This document shows positions 1 through 13,159 of a stretch of 64,000 nucleotides of DNA, piece after piece. This stretch comes from Manihot esculenta (Eukaryota; Streptophyta; Magnoliopsida; Malpighiales; Euphorbiaceae). The notes beneath the pieces are model-generated. The model made no database searches. It was not told where the DNA came from and was given only the letters and a program-made list of their open reading frames with translations. Position 1 is the stretch's first letter. Every line of letters starts with the position of its first letter. Made by a program: the position numbers and the translations under genes. Where the stretch lies: assembly GCF_001659605.2 (NCBI RefSeq), contig NC_035166.2, positions 22,627,457 through 22,691,456 on the forward strand. The letters are read 5' to 3'.

Positions 1-639
1 TTTATTTTCCTCTAACTAATAAAAGAAGTTTAATAATGCATATATTTAAAATGCTTCATAATTAATATTGAAATGTATTTATTTATTTAAATTAGTGATA
101 ATTTTTTTAAAAATAAAAATATTAATTTTTACTTAACATTGAAATAAATAATTTTTGTTTGTAATAAATTATCTGTGCAACCAAATAATAGTTTTAAAAA
201 ACCTAGCATTATTATAAAATTTAATTCTTAGTAAACTTTGCTTCTGGGCTATCCGTAAATCTTTATGTTTGCGAACTTTAGAGGTGTATGGTTCCATATT
301 GATGTAGGATAAGCAAATTGCATTAAATATAAATAAATGGGTAATCATTTCCTCTAAAATTGGATTTAGGAATGGAGTTAGGCCAAATCCATTTTCTCAA
401 AAAGTGATTAAAAAAAGAAAAATTGTTAATTTAATAAATAAAGAAATTTATCTCAGAAATTTTTGTTTTTAAATTGAATCGAGTTTAAATTAAAATTTAT
501 GAATTAATTTTAAATAGATAATATTTGATAATCGTCGTGTCTCATTTATTCTGAGTGAGTTTGGGTTCAAAAGAATAATTATATCCCAAAATCCATGAAA
601 CATTCTTTTGTTTGATTGGTCTAACATCTCAAGTCTCGA

Positions 640-890
640 TTCAAATATATGGAATAGGCTAGGTCAGTTGTAAGCCCAAGACTAGTGGTAAATGATTCAG
701 TCCGGTGATGTGACATGAAGGAGAGTAGCTAGTCCAATCACTTTGCAACCTTATTCGTATGCGCGTCAGAGGAATTAAATAGCCGTCTGACGTGAAGAGG
801 GATTTGATACGTCTGTACGTACGAATCTGTGTGATAGAGGCAAATGACGGATAAAGAAAAAGAGAATAAAAGGAGATGATTCCTTCCATC
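640..890. repeat. Dispersed repeat, copy 1
   Basis: This segment shares short ordered blocks with 9290-9520: a tgatgtgac block, an agtca/cttcgca-like block, a gcagtctt/gcaacctt-like block, and gaattaaatagccgtctgac against gaattaaataaccgtctgac. The order and spacing are conserved, so the two are diverged copies of one non-coding repeat family. I see no terminal repeats or target duplication that would classify it. Confidence 0.55.
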
Positions 891-2164
891 TAAACTTACA
901 CTAATATCTTAATTGAATATTTAGAATATCAATATTTAATCTTTTTAAATAATGATTAATTGAGTATTTAGAAAATAATAATAATAAAAAGTTTGTTGGC
1001 ATGCAACCAAAATTTCAAAATCTAGATTTGGTAAAAACACAATGTGCATGACAACTAGCAAGAAGGAAAATGTAAACATCAATCAAAAGGTGCAAGTCAT
1101 GAATGCTCCCCTCAATGATTCAAACCTTTATATTATTATTATTACCACTTTAAAAAACGAATCTACGATAAGTTTGAATAATTTTTCTTTACTTTAAAAG
1201 TATATTTAAATTTAAATTTAAATATTTTTATTTATTTATTTATTTTAAAATATTTATTTTTATGATGAAAAAAGACTATTTAATCCATTAATTATACTGA
1301 AATTTTGCAGTTCCTTAAAAAAAAAAAAGGAAGATGATTATGATTAGGAATGGTTGAAAGGGGATTGTCCCACAGTAACAAAGACATGAATGGTTGCCCA
1401 ATTTATCTAAGTCAAAGTGACTATTTAAGGGTAGGAGTGATGTGGAGAAATGAAAGGAGCTATAAATATAATTACACGTGTGCTTGTCACAGGTAGATTT
1501 GAAATAGACACCTCTATAATCATTGATGAATGGCAGGAAGAATTTCCATCAAATCTCTCAATCACCATAACCTTTCACAACTTAATGGGGTTTTATAAAA
1601 TCTTTCAAGAACACTAAAATTTTGCTTTCTTGAAACTAAATTTAGGGTTAACACTTGTATGATACGTGTTAATTAAATATTGTTTTAGGGCATCAAATCA
1701 AATCAATCTATTTTTGTGTTTGAAAAATTTAAATGGGATGATCCTCTTTAATTGTGTTGGGTTGACTTTGGTAGTGGAGATGGAAATATGATCTTGAAGA
1801 TCAGTAGGGGAAAAGACAAACCAAAATCTTTTTTAATCATATTTAATGTTGAAATTTTATTAAAAAGGATAATTAAAAGTGAGGGATTGAGAGATATTTT
1901 CAAAGGTAATGCATTCATGAAAACAGGAATGTGATAATGTTGCCTAAGTTAGAAAGGAGATGATAGAGTTTTGGTAATTATATATTGAAGGATTAAAAAC
2001 CATACATACTTGCCATTTGATTTTCGATTTATAAGTATAAATCAATATTTTAGTATGATTTTCCATGTCATTAGAAATTTTTTAAGATAAATTTCTCGTT
2101 ATTAATTGATTCATTATTTCATGTATATAAATTTATATAAAATAATTGATTTATATAATGATTT

Positions 2165-2900
2165 TATGAAATTTCATAGCGCTCTAATTGAATTGAATCG
2201 ATTTGAATTTTAATAAATTCATACTCGATTAAAAAATAAATTTAAAAATTTAAATTCGAACTCAAATTTTATTTATATGCTTGATCTCGATTTATAAAAT
2301 AAATATTAAGCTCGAATTCGGTTAGAATTTAATTCGTAATAAACTCATGTATCACATTAATGAGTCAACTTAAACTCCATTCAAAAATTTTGAATTTGAG
2401 TTTGATTATATTATAAATAAGTTTAATATAATTTAAATTCATTTAAAATATAAATAAATTTAAATTAAAAATAAAATTTAAATTATAAAATCATTGAAAA
2501 ATTTTTAAATTAAAATTTTTTATTTAATTGAAATTTCTTAAAACTCAAAACTAATATCCTTTTATTGAGAATTCATAATTTTTCATATCTCTTCACTTTT
2601 CAACATGCGATTGGTGCGAGTATGTTTATGAGCTTGTTCGCGAGTTTGCTTATGAGTTAGCTCGCGAATTTGTTCATAAATTTAAAAATGAGTCGAATTT
2701 GCGAATTTAAACGAGTCGAACTTACGAGTCTAAACGGGCCGAATACTGCTAAATTCAAATTCAACTCGTTTATTAAACGAGTCTAAAATGTAAATTCGAA
2801 TTCGGTTCGTTTTCTAAACAAATCAAACTCGATTAAATTTTTATCAAATCGAGTTTCAAATAATTCACGAATAGTTTAATTTGTTTCCACCTCTACAAAT
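2165..2900. repeat. Degenerate MITE-like AT-rich repeat
   Basis: The segment is built from many short direct and inverted variants of aactcgattaaa, gaattcgaact and ttcgcgagttt. This is typical of old non-autonomous DNA transposons with long subterminal repeats. The left part (2165-2400) and right part (2600-2890) are loosely inverted relative to each other. No clean target duplication is visible, so family and exact ends are uncertain. Confidence 0.35.
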
Positions 2901-5407
2901 TCCCTCTCACTAGGACGTATTATTGGTTGAATTAAAATCATTTATGCTTTTGAAATAATTTATTTAAAAAAAATTGATAAAATTATGTATGATTGAAATT
3001 TCTTTTAAAATATTAATTTTTTTAAAATTAAAAATATAAATGAGAATTAATAAAAAAATTAATTAAATTGAATTTTTATAAAAAAATTTATTTTCCAATA
3101 AAGATTTAGGGATAACTTATAATTTATTAGTTTTTATTTCTCTTGAGCCCTTCTCCTCATTTGTTAAAAAAATAATTTATAGTATGTATAATTGTTGAGA
3201 TTTAAAAAATTTACAATTTAGTTCCTATTTGATATTAAATAATTTAATTTTTAAAATTTTATTTTATTAAATTTATCATTAATTAATTATTAATTAAAAA
3301 ATAAATTAAAATTAAAAAATTAATTTATTGTAAATATTAAAATCATAAAGATTAAATTGTTATAAGTTATTAAAATTAAAAAAAATTGAATCGTTATAAA
3401 TTGTGAAATCTAAAAAATAAAAATTATAAATTTAATAAAAAATATTTATTAATAAAATAAAATTTTATGAACTAAATTATATGAACTAAACCATATGTTT
3501 TATTAAATATTCGAACTAAGATTATAAATTACTTTTAAAAAAATAAAATAAAATTCACGGAACGTAGAAGTTATGTCAAGATTGATAAGCGTGCGACGCA
3601 CCCTAGCGTTTCTTTACAGAATTTAAAAACAATATGGTATTTTTCTTTTTCTCCATCAAAAACATTTGTGTTATACGACAAAACAAAAGAATCTTTGGGT
3701 TTGAAAGGCTTGAAATAACAGTTTAAGACCGTTCCAGGGATTTCCACGTGAGCGTGTTCCAGCTGGAAAAGGACCCCACTATGATAGTATCCAAGTGGCA
3801 TTCTGTAGCTACCCAAAAGTCAAGTTCTCTTTTATTCATTACTGGAGCTGTGACGCCAGCAAAACCTGAACCGCGTGTCTCATTAGCGCGGGAATCGATG
3901 GTAGGACCCAATTCATTACGTGTCAACCGTTAAAAAGGCCTAACTCTCTCCGGAACCTGATCTCATCATTTGTGGGGCCACAGATACATACAACTACGCA
4001 ACAACATCGTTAAGGTTAACCAGGTGGGACCCTTTCTAAGTAGGTTCGTATACGGGATATTCCTTACTTGGCTTAAGTACCCCAAAAAATACTGATAATA
4101 TCTAAATTAAATACTACTAATTAAAATTTAAATATTATTACAAGTATTTCCTATTTTAGTACAGTTGGAGGTTTAAATATCACATGCACAACCACTATGT
4201 ATGGATTTTCGTTCTATAAATAAATTAAAAATTAAAAATACAAACTATATTTATATTTATAAATTTAATTTAATAATAAATATATTTGAATATAAACAAA
4301 AATATTTTAAATTCTATCATTTTAATTTTCATTTAAAAAACATAGATAAATTGGAGATGAAAAATTATTTATTTCATGTATATAATTATTTTGTAATGGA
4401 TTAAATCGTGTAGGACTCATATTATTGTATGGTTGGCCGATTTTATCATGTGCCAGATTTTGAATCACCACATTATACATTTATTTTTTTTTATCATTAC
4501 AGGCTTACAGCTCGAAAACGGAATGCATGCATCATCAAATGAACGAACGGACAAAAACGAAAGAAAGATTGAAGGGAGAGAATTGATTTATACAAATAAT
4601 TAATATTATATTTTTTATATTGGGATCACAAATATATACATATATAAGAGTATCCAATACCGTATACTACTACGAATTAATTGGTTATGGATATGCGTAT
4701 AATACTTAAAAACATGCAAAATATACGTATTGAATGATGGTATATTGAATACGCCACATTAACTAAGTTGCTTTAGTTGGCAATCAAATTTAATTGCTAA
4801 AATACAAAAATAATGAAAAAATTAACAAAATTTAAAATCTCAATTAAAATTGATAGTATATTAAAAGGCATTAATTTTTTTTTCAATGGGCTTTTGAGTA
4901 ATTATAGTACGAGTGTATATAAATATTATTTGCGACAGAATTGTGGAGGAAATACTGAAATTAATGTGAATTTGAAAATCCAAAAGTAATTTTTTTATTA
5001 AAAAAAAAAATTCATGTAATCTGAATGATGTAAGCACTAATTAAATCCATAGGTCACATTGTAATATATTTAAAATGAAAATACAAAATAAGATCAATTA
5101 GCCACCAACTAAATCTCATAGATGACGAATTTCTGGCTTCTGCATATAAGCAATTCGATGATAATTAATACAAAAGCAGCCCCTAACACAAATTTATATT
5201 CAAATTAAAACAGTTAAAAAGGATTTCATATTGTAATTTCTTGCAAATTCTACATATAATATCATAATTTTGCTTCTTCTCCATTAATTAGATTCAACAA
5301 ATCTATACACAGACTAACCACTTCTTTTCAAAATAATAATACCAGTAATTCAAATTACTTTTCTTCTTCTTCTTCAAGCTCACTTTGTAATTATTGGCCA
5401 CTTGTTT

Positions 5408-6674
5408 TCAATAATTCCAAAGACAATCAAGATCCACTGGCCCAGCTGAGGTAGAGGGGGCTTCTTGATCATCAAATCCTCTCTTTCCCATTTCAAGATT
5501 GGAAATGACAGAAGAGATTTCAGTGTTCATATCAGTGGTTAGGCCTGTTTCTTGCGAGGCACTTACCATCTCCCTCTCTGTTTTGAAACTCTGCTTCAAG
5601 TTTGATCCTTGGTTCTCAATCAGAGCCCTTAATATTGAGTGGTCTTGCATTAAAACAGAACCTGGGTACTGCAAATTTGCTGAGAATGGAACCGTTTGAG
5701 AAGAGTAAAACGAATTCGGAAGTGGAATTCGTGGATAAATATCCGCAGGATTAGAAGAAACTGCAAAAAGATTGTTGTTGAGACAATCAATGGACTGTTG
5801 CTGGTTTCTCTGAACATCAATGGGATTGGAGAAGCAGGGCACGTAGGCAGATTCAGCAAAAGGTTTAGTCTTGCCACTAAAAGGGGAAGAATCCATTAAC
5901 GGAGGTAAACCAGAAGGACCCAATTCATTGCCGAATGAGCCTAATCTCACTAGTCCTGAAATATGGGTTTTCTTCCCACCAGAACTCTTTTGAAACACCC
6001 TGCAAATCACCCATTCATTCTACAAAACAAGGAGGAAAAACATCCATTAGAGCTTCAGAAAACAAAAACGAGATGACAAAAACAGTTTAAAATTAAAGTA
6101 GATATGCGAACCTTGGCTGTTTTGGGGAGGTTGTGGACAGAGAATTTGCCCTCCAGTCTGTATTCATGCATGACCCAATTGGTTTTCTCTCCTTTAGGAG
6201 CTCTACCCTTGTAGAAAACAAGAGTCTTTTTCATTCCAACCAGGGATTTTCCTCTGTAGATCTCCTTATCTTTCCCTGTGGCTTTCCAGTAACCAGCTTC
6301 AGTTGCCCTGTTTGTCCTCAGACCAGTTGGGTACTTTCTATCTCTCACACAGAAAAAGTACCACTCTTTCTCTCCCATTTTCGCTTTCCCTTTATACAAA
6401 CAAAATCAAACAAATAAATAAACAAATTACACTCTTTTCGCATAACGCAGAGAAACTGAAAGAAATTCAGTTATCAAAGGAACTTACAAGGCAATTCCCA
6501 GGGTTCAGACTTGTTCAAATCCACATCTCCAATAGCTCTAGAAGAGAAGTCGATATCAAGAACCTTCTTGTACAGGTAGTGAGAAATAAGCTCTTCATCA
6601 GTTGGGTGGAAGCGGAAACCAGGGGGCAAATCCATCTGATCATCTTCCTTAACCAGTCCAGAAAGGTTTTCCAT
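5408..6674 (-). CDS. NAC100: NAC domain transcription factor, NAC100-like (miR164 target)
   Basis: This is a nuclear DNA-binding transcription factor of the NAC family. Three coding exons are placed at 6674-6488, 6389-6112 and 6019-5408, with GT-AG junctions and preserved frame, giving 358 residues. The NAC domain fills the first ~165 residues: [14 protein letters not shown] lies at ~16-29, the first junction rebuilds [10 protein letters not shown], and WVICRVFQK closes subdomain E. The C-terminal activation region is Ser/Asn/Gln-rich and ends in [11 protein letters not shown], close to the end I remember for Arabidopsis NAC100 (ANAC080/100 clade). Exon 3 encodes AYVPCFSN, the peptide spelled by the miR164 target in this clade. 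The start is the first Met before the domain. The 5' leader region (6675-7110) is long and holds a GAA-repeat tract. Family call is certain; the member assignment is from memory. Confidence 0.95.
5827..5847 (-). promoter_or_regulatory. miR164 target site in NAC100-like mRNA
   Basis: On the plus strand 5827-5844 reads TGGAGAAGCAGGGCACGT, which is the first 18 bases of miR164. The minus-strand mRNA is therefore perfectly complementary to miRNA positions 1-18, including the cleavage centre at 10-11, and mismatched only at 19-21. The site lies in exon 3 and encodes the conserved AYVPCFSN peptide. miR164 is known to restrain CUC, ORE1 and NAC100-group genes by mRNA cleavage. Confidence 0.93.
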
Positions 6675-9600
6675 TTGCTTGAGAAAGCTAAAAACCCTAT
6701 CGTTTTCTCTTGTTTACAAATGCAAAATCTTTATATTTCACAAATCCCAAAACCAAGCTCAACTCTTAAGACGAAGACCCTTATGCGACCTCTATATATC
6801 GAGTGGATATTGACCAAACAGCTCTCTATGTCTCCATGTTCAAGGAACCTTGTAAAGCAAAACAAAAGTCGTGAGAACTTTCAAACGGGAAGTGAACTAA
6901 TATAAGATAGCCAAAAAAAAGCCGAATTTACAGCTAAAGAAAGTTAAGAAGAAAGGTAAAAATAGAGTGAGAAAAAGGAAGGGAAGCCATGAAACTTGAA
7001 AAACAAATAAAAAGAAGAAGAAGAAGAAGAAGTAGAAACCTGAAAGATGAAGAGATGTAATTAGAAAGGCAGTATGGAGGAACAGAAGTCCCTAAATACT
7101 GGTGGCTTTGGCGAGGAAGAAACGTGGTATGTAAGGCAACTTTGGTAGGTTATTTGAGCTTTCTCTCTGCCCTTTATAATTAACTTTTAGTGGTGTAGCA
7201 ATGATAATTTCTTTCTCATTTGACCAGAAACAACTCATCTCAGTTTCATCTTTCATGCATGTATATCTCATAATTATTTATTAAGTTAATTAATAACCTC
7301 ATTTATTTATTTTTAAAATAGAATTATCATGAAGATAAGACAAAGCAATGAGCTTTAGTTGTGTTTTCATTGGTTGTTTCATCTGCAGATAATGAGCTGG
7401 GAAAGGGCAAAAATGCCTGCATATATTTTTGTAAAGATTTGAGATGCTTATGAGAGAAAAATAAAACAAAAAAAGAAACTAAAAATGGGTGATAAATGAG
7501 AACAACCTATGTGAATGCATGCAAGTCATTACAGAAGCGGCCGTTTCTAGCTCTCCAATGCTTCTGCTTTTGTAAAATGACTTATATACCCCTCCCTAAT
7601 TGCCTTCTTTTTTTTTCCCCCCTTATTTGCCATCTTGTTTTAAATAATAGTGAAACTGACATTTGCATAGAATTTCAAAAAAGTGAGATTTTGTGGCACC
7701 AAACCAAAATAAAATTCCATTTATAAATAAATAAAGAAATAAATCCATAGGATCTATTTTTCCAAAACAAGGGTTTTTTGAAACTTGTATTAATTAGATA
7801 CAGATTAATTTAGAATGTTTTAAATTAGTGGGTTTTAACAATATAAATCCAAATTAACCAAATATTAATTCACTTGCTTTTTGTTATAACCATATATCTT
7901 TTTGGAGGAGGCTTAATTAATTGAGATTTTTCAGTTTCTTATGAGGGTGATGTGCAAAGGAGAGAAAGTGCTCAGTAGCATTTATGTTGATTAGGTGAAA
8001 GAAAGAAATTGATTTATAATCCCTATTTAATTACTTATGCACTGCATTAAAAACGTGAAGAAGAATATTTCCTTCATCAGCTCTCATATAATTAACGGAA
8101 ATTCAAATTGAAAATTGCAATTATTCTGATTTATAAAACTAAATCAAAAATTAAAAAGTAGGAAAAAGGTCAGATATTTTTCTAATTTTCCTATAACATC
8201 ACTAATCCAACGGGCAACTTTACAGGTGTTAGTACAGATGGAAAATACATTTCAACAAGAAATAATCCAAAGAAACCAAAATTAAAAGAAAGAAAAATCG
8301 AGTAAAGAAGCCTTTCTGAAAGCAAACCGTTTGACGATATCTTGAAAAAGCCGTGGGACCCTTCCACTTCATGGGGGCAAAATGGTATTTCCATTCCACA
8401 TTTAATTATTGAAATAGCTAAATAGAGAATGACCCTACCCATTAACAAACTATAATGACTAAAGTAGCCTTTCCGTTTCTGGCAACTTACCCAATTGCAG
8501 CCTAACGCGTGTCGACTTCTGCTTCCATGAGGAATTTCATTCGTCTCGGTAACCTGACAAATTTGTCAACGTCCATATCTGCCACGTAAGCATCCTAAAG
8601 AAAAAAACAGGCCAAAAAAGATCGAAGAAATTGTGAAATTTTGACACCGCGATGCATGGCCACACCACACTCTATCACAAGCTAACCTCGGGATGCCACT
8701 TGGCTACAAACAATTGGACTGTTTAGAATGCTAACCACGCTTGATTAACTTAATTTAATTTAGTTTAACTTAAACCCAAGAGTTGACTAGCAACCTAATG
8801 TAAGGCTGAGCTGGCATTTGTGGGCCCTGTTTCATTTGTACCGACATGTGGGCATGAAGAGGACATGCAGGTGGCGAACTGTGATTGGCAGAGAAGCCCG
8901 GGAACTTTGGGATTAGATCGTTTGGAATTAAGCAAAGGTCATTCAGTTTGACTAGCTACAGAGATTTGGGTTTAAGACTTGAAAATCTTAATCAGCAGTA
9001 CATTTTAAGTCGAAATTAATGCTTCACCATTCCATTACCTAACTTTGAGATGAATCACTGATCAGAGTGAAAGCCAGCAATGCAAACGGCAAGTTTCATT
9101 TGAATTGCTAAAAGGTACCAAGTTTGAATATAGAGATCTTACATAGATTTAATTTACCGAATATTTATTATAGGGATAGAATTTCAGGCGATCTGCAGTT
9201 AAATTATGATAATTGTTAGATTTATTATATGGAAAATAAAATTGGACTCTGAATAAAAATATAAGTTTAGAGTCCATAGATTCTTTAAAGCAGACAGACT
9301 TGTGACTAAAGTAGGTATAATTGATTATACGTGCGAGTCTATTAGAGGATAGTCTAGCCTAATGATGTGACGAGAAATAGAAGAGTAGGTTTAGTCACTT
9401 CGCAGTCTTATTAACATGCATACCGAGAGAATTAAATAACCGTCTGACAGAAAAAAATATGCTGGTATATCCATATATATGAGTTTGAATAACATGACAG
9501 ATAATGACAGATAGTATTATAATAGAACGACGATTATACTATATAATAAAAATAAAAAAATAAAAAAGAGAAATATAATATTTACTGTAAACTCTATTTC

Positions 9601-11297
9601 CTGAATAGTTACAACATTAAAACTTAATATGAATAAAATATAATAAATTATATTTAAAATATTTAAAACTCTTATCTATATTATTAATTTTTGTTTTGGA
9701 ATAAAAATTTTTTTAAAAATTTAATTTGATTGATTTTTTTATTAATTTTATGGTGATTAAATAATTTAAGTGAAGTTTGGAATGAAATTATTTTATTATG
9801 ATAATATTGATTTTGAACAGCGACTGAAAACCTAAAACATATTTAATTTAGTAATGACGCAGTTGTTCAGGTGTCTATATTTCTTTTTGGTTTTTTCTTT
9901 CATTCTATTTTTAACAGTAAAATCAAAATGGTGTCCTACCAAAACCTTCCCAACTGGCTGCTGGCTATACAATGCAATTCAATCATTATATTATATATAA
10001 TGTGTGTATAAAATATAATATCAAATTAGTCTACACAATGATATCTGAAAAATAAAATCATTCCAAAAATAAATAAATATCATTCTCATAAAAGTACACT
10101 TTTTTACTTCATCTTTATTTTTTTTTAGAAAAATGATATTTCAATTTTTTTTTTATATAATTAGCAGGACTTATTTTCCCAATTCCATTTTGATTAATTT
10201 GTCCAAAAAATGAATAAAATAAAGAAAACTATGGTTCTGTTGATAGTGAATTGGGAAGAGGTGTCACCAGCTCATTATTTGACCATTTCGTAAAAATTGT
10301 TATATATAGAATATATAATTTATTTAATGAAATTAGTCAGATTATTAAAATTCCTTAATAATTAATATTGTGGTTGGTTGGAGAAGGTGGCTCTATGAAA
10401 GTGACAGTGAGTGATATACAAATCCAAGCTGATTTAGTTAAATTAAAATTTCAATTCTTTAGTTAATATATTAATACGATTTCTATTTTAATTCACATCT
10501 AGTTGAATTTCAATGCCAGTTTTAATTTCATTTCGAATACTAAAATTGCAATAATTTTTCTGTCAATTGTTAAAAAAGCAAAAATAATAATAATATCAAA
10601 GTCATAATATATAGTCATTCATACGCATATAATATTATTTTCCATCTATTTTTTAATTATATAATTTTTAACTAAAGAATTTAAATTATAAATTAAAGTA
10701 TATATTTAAATTATTTTATCTGGTATAAGGTTGGATGCTTTATATATATAAATATTTTGTTAAAAGGAAAAAAAAAAAACACTAGACTCATGGGATCCAA
10801 AAGTGAAAACTTCTTTTCTTGCGAAAACTTCAGGCATCAAGAAATCAAAGTTGACATTAATGCTTCCTCCTTCAACTGAAGCAATAAAGCGAAAAACAAA
10901 CAGAAGCTCAAGGAAGTAAGGAAGAGGCATTGAAATCTTCCACCAAAATCAAAGAAGGCAATCCAAAGCGAGATAAACTCACTACTGCCAGATCAAGCTG
11001 GGGAAGATAACAAGCTACGAAGATATTTGTCCCACATAACTAGCTTCTAGATCAAGAGAAACAGTGGGGAATTTTTTGTATTGGGATATATGATTTCATT
11101 TGGTTCTTGATAAAAATCAGCATCAATTAAAATAATAAATAAAAATTCAGACCTTGCGCTTTAACAAAGTCATGGCACCACATATGATTTTTTATTTCTT
11201 TCACTCGCGCATTCCCAGCGTTAACCCTTTACTAGTTCAGTGTGTATAATGGGCGCTAAATTATAAAACCGAGTGTCAGTAGAATTGTCGTGGAACT
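6675..11297. other. Intergenic region upstream of NAC100 and PPR genes
   Basis: I recognise no gene in this 4.6 kb. 6675-7110 is the probable leader and core promoter of the NAC gene, with a GAA-repeat tract near 7016-7032. 8450-8950 is less AT-rich and has ACGT-core motifs (gccacgtaag near 8581), plausibly distal promoter. 9290-9520 is a dispersed repeat. 10790-11160 is purine-rich but lacks a long frame. 11210-11297 is the short leader of the PPR gene. Confidence 0.5.
9290..9520. repeat. Dispersed repeat, copy 2
   Basis: This is the diverged partner of 640-890, recognised by the ordered shared blocks tgatgtgac, tagtcacttcgcag and gaattaaataaccgtctgac. It lies in the same orientation about 8.6 kb away. 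It has no coding capacity. Confidence 0.55.
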
Positions 11298-12806
11298 ATG
11301 AGTTTTCAATGCCTAAAATCAAATTTACAGACCCATCTTTTTCTGCGACTGCCTTCCTCAAGGTTGTGTTTCCTCTCTTTGTGTTGCTCCATATCATCCG
11401 CAAATGCGTTCCCCAAACCCACTTCTTTGTGTAATGAACATATCCTTATGTCCCTTCTCAAGAAATGCTCTTCCATGAAATATTTGCACCAAATCCATGC
11501 TCGTATTATCCAATCTGGCTTTCAACAAAACCTCTTTGTCATTGGCAGAGTTATACTGTTTTGTGCTGATTCAGAGCGCGGAGATATGAATTACGCCATT
11601 TCAGTTTTTGAAGATATTGGAAACCCAGATGGGTTTCTTTGGAATACAATGATTAGGGGTTTTAGCAAGACTTCTATGCCTCAAAAAGCCTTTGATTTCT
11701 ATAAGCGAATGCAAGGGAAAGGATTGGTGGCCGACAATTTCACTTTCTCTTCCTTGCTCAAGGTTTGTGGCCTGCTGGGCTCTGTTTTGTTGGCCGAACA
11801 AATGCATTGTAGTGCTTTAAAGCATGGTCTAGAATCACATGTCTTCGTTAGGAACAATCTAATTCATATGTACAGCATGTTCAAGGACATTGAAACGTCA
11901 CGCCAGCTGTTTGAAGAAATTCCCTATCCAGATTTAGTCGCATGGAACACAATTATCGGTTGCTATGTCTATTGCGGCAAGTGCAAAGAAGCACTTGATA
12001 CGTTCACTCGGATGTTGCAATTTGGCATAGAGCCTGATGAAGCCACATTAGTTGAGACCCTTGCAGCATGTTCTGCACTGGGAGCATTAGATTTTGGGAA
12101 ATGGATTCATTCTTGTATCAGTAATACTAGTCTTGGTAGCATTTTGAAGGTCAATAATTCTCTGGTTGATATGTATGCTAAGTGTGGAGCTGTTGGAGAA
12201 GCCTATGACGCATTCTATAGGATGACAAAGAGGAATACAATAACATGGAACACAATGATTTTGGGGCTAGCAACTCATGGCCGCTCAAATGAGGCATTGG
12301 CGCTATTTTCCGAAATGTTAGAACAAAAGCTTTTGAAACCAGATGGTGTAACTTTCCTGGGAGTTCTGTGTGCTTGCAACCATGGCGGGATGGTGGAAGA
12401 AGGAAGAAGATTCTTTGATATTATGAGCAAAGAATATCTTATACAACCAACAATAAAGCATTATGGGTGCATGGTCGATATTCTGGGTCGTGCTGGGTTT
12501 GTAGAAGAGGCCTATGGTTTGGTTAGTAACATGCCAATGGATTGTAATGCCATCGTATGGAGGACGCTGTTGGCCGCTTGCAGGTTGCATGGAAATGTTG
12601 AACTTGGGAAGAAGGTGCGGAGGCATCTTTTGCAATTAGATCCAAATCACAGCAGCGATTATGTTCTTCTTTCAAGCATTTATGCGAGTGCAGGGCAGTG
12701 GAATGAAGTAATGAAAGTGAGGAAATCAATGCAAAAGGGGGGCGTTCAGAAACCTGAGCCTGGCAATAGCTTCATTCGTATGCATCCTAGCATGAGGAGA
12801 GATTAA
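11298..12806 (+). CDS. Pentatricopeptide repeat protein, PLS class with E-type C-terminus
   Basis: This single-exon gene encodes 502 residues of a plant PLS-class PPR protein, an organelle RNA-binding protein usually involved in C-to-U editing or transcript processing. The N-terminal ~45 residues are Ser/Leu/Arg-rich and look like a mitochondrial or plastid targeting peptide. Repeats begin near residue 50 (LLKKCSSMKYLHQIHARI) and show WNTMIRGFS, WNTIIGCYV and WNTMILGLATHG at 35-residue PLS spacing. The C-terminus carries YGCMVDILGRAG, then the E motif (WRTLLAACRLHGNVELGKK) and E+-like YVLLSSIYASAGQWNEV. It stops before any DYW deaminase domain, so editing activity would need a DYW partner in trans. 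Lack of introns is typical. I cannot name the RNA target or ortholog. Confidence 0.93.
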   Translation: MSFQCLKSNLQTHLFLRLPSSRLCFLSLCCSISSANAFPKPTSLCNEHILMSLLKKCSSMKYLHQIHARIIQSGFQQNLFVIGRVILFCADSERGDMNYAISVFEDIGNPDGFLWNTMIRGFSKTSMPQKAFDFYKRMQGKGLVADNFTFSSLLKVCGLLGSVLLAEQMHCSALKHGLESHVFVRNNLIHMYSMFKDIETSRQLFEEIPYPDLVAWNTIIGCYVYCGKCKEALDTFTRMLQFGIEPDEATLVETLAACSALGALDFGKWIHSCISNTSLGSILKVNNSLVDMYAKCGAVGEAYDAFYRMTKRNTITWNTMILGLATHGRSNEALALFSEMLEQKLLKPDGVTFLGVLCACNHGGMVEEGRRFFDIMSKEYLIQPTIKHYGCMVDILGRAGFVEEAYGLVSNMPMDCNAIVWRTLLAACRLHGNVELGKKVRRHLLQLDPNHSSDYVLLSSIYASAGQWNEVMKVRKSMQKGGVQKPEPGNSFIRMHPSMRRD

Positions 12807-13159
12807 GTTCCTCCGAAGACAGCACAAATACGAGTTACCTTGTAATCATAATTTTGACAATGGAGATTTCAGATTTGAGTTATGGAGTCGATCAGCTTGT
12901 TCTAAGGCAAAAGGGTAATGCTACTGCAACTTGAGTTATGCCGTAATTTGGAAATGTTCACGAGAGAGTAAAACTGAATAATTTGCGAATTCTAAAGATC
13001 TTGTAGATTTTCCTGGTGGTGGCAGTAAGATTGTGATCTCTGTCCAAGAAAAATATCGGTACATAAAAGATGTCTCTAGTTTATAATGCAACATCACCAG
13101 CCAAATTTTTCGTCGCTGTTAAAAGTTGAAGTAGTTTGTTTATTTGGTGACTAGGTAAT

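Larger units (their letters stand above)
1..5407. other. AT-rich intergenic region
   Basis: No gene is recognisable on either strand. The short open frames are low-complexity and match no family I know. Most of the stretch is A/T homopolymer-rich DNA with the repeat-like segments listed separately. A less AT-rich block at about 3545-4080 contains a CACGTG G-box near 3746 but has no coding signature. The right end (about 5150-5407) is the probable 3' untranslated region of the minus-strand NAC gene. Confidence 0.6.
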
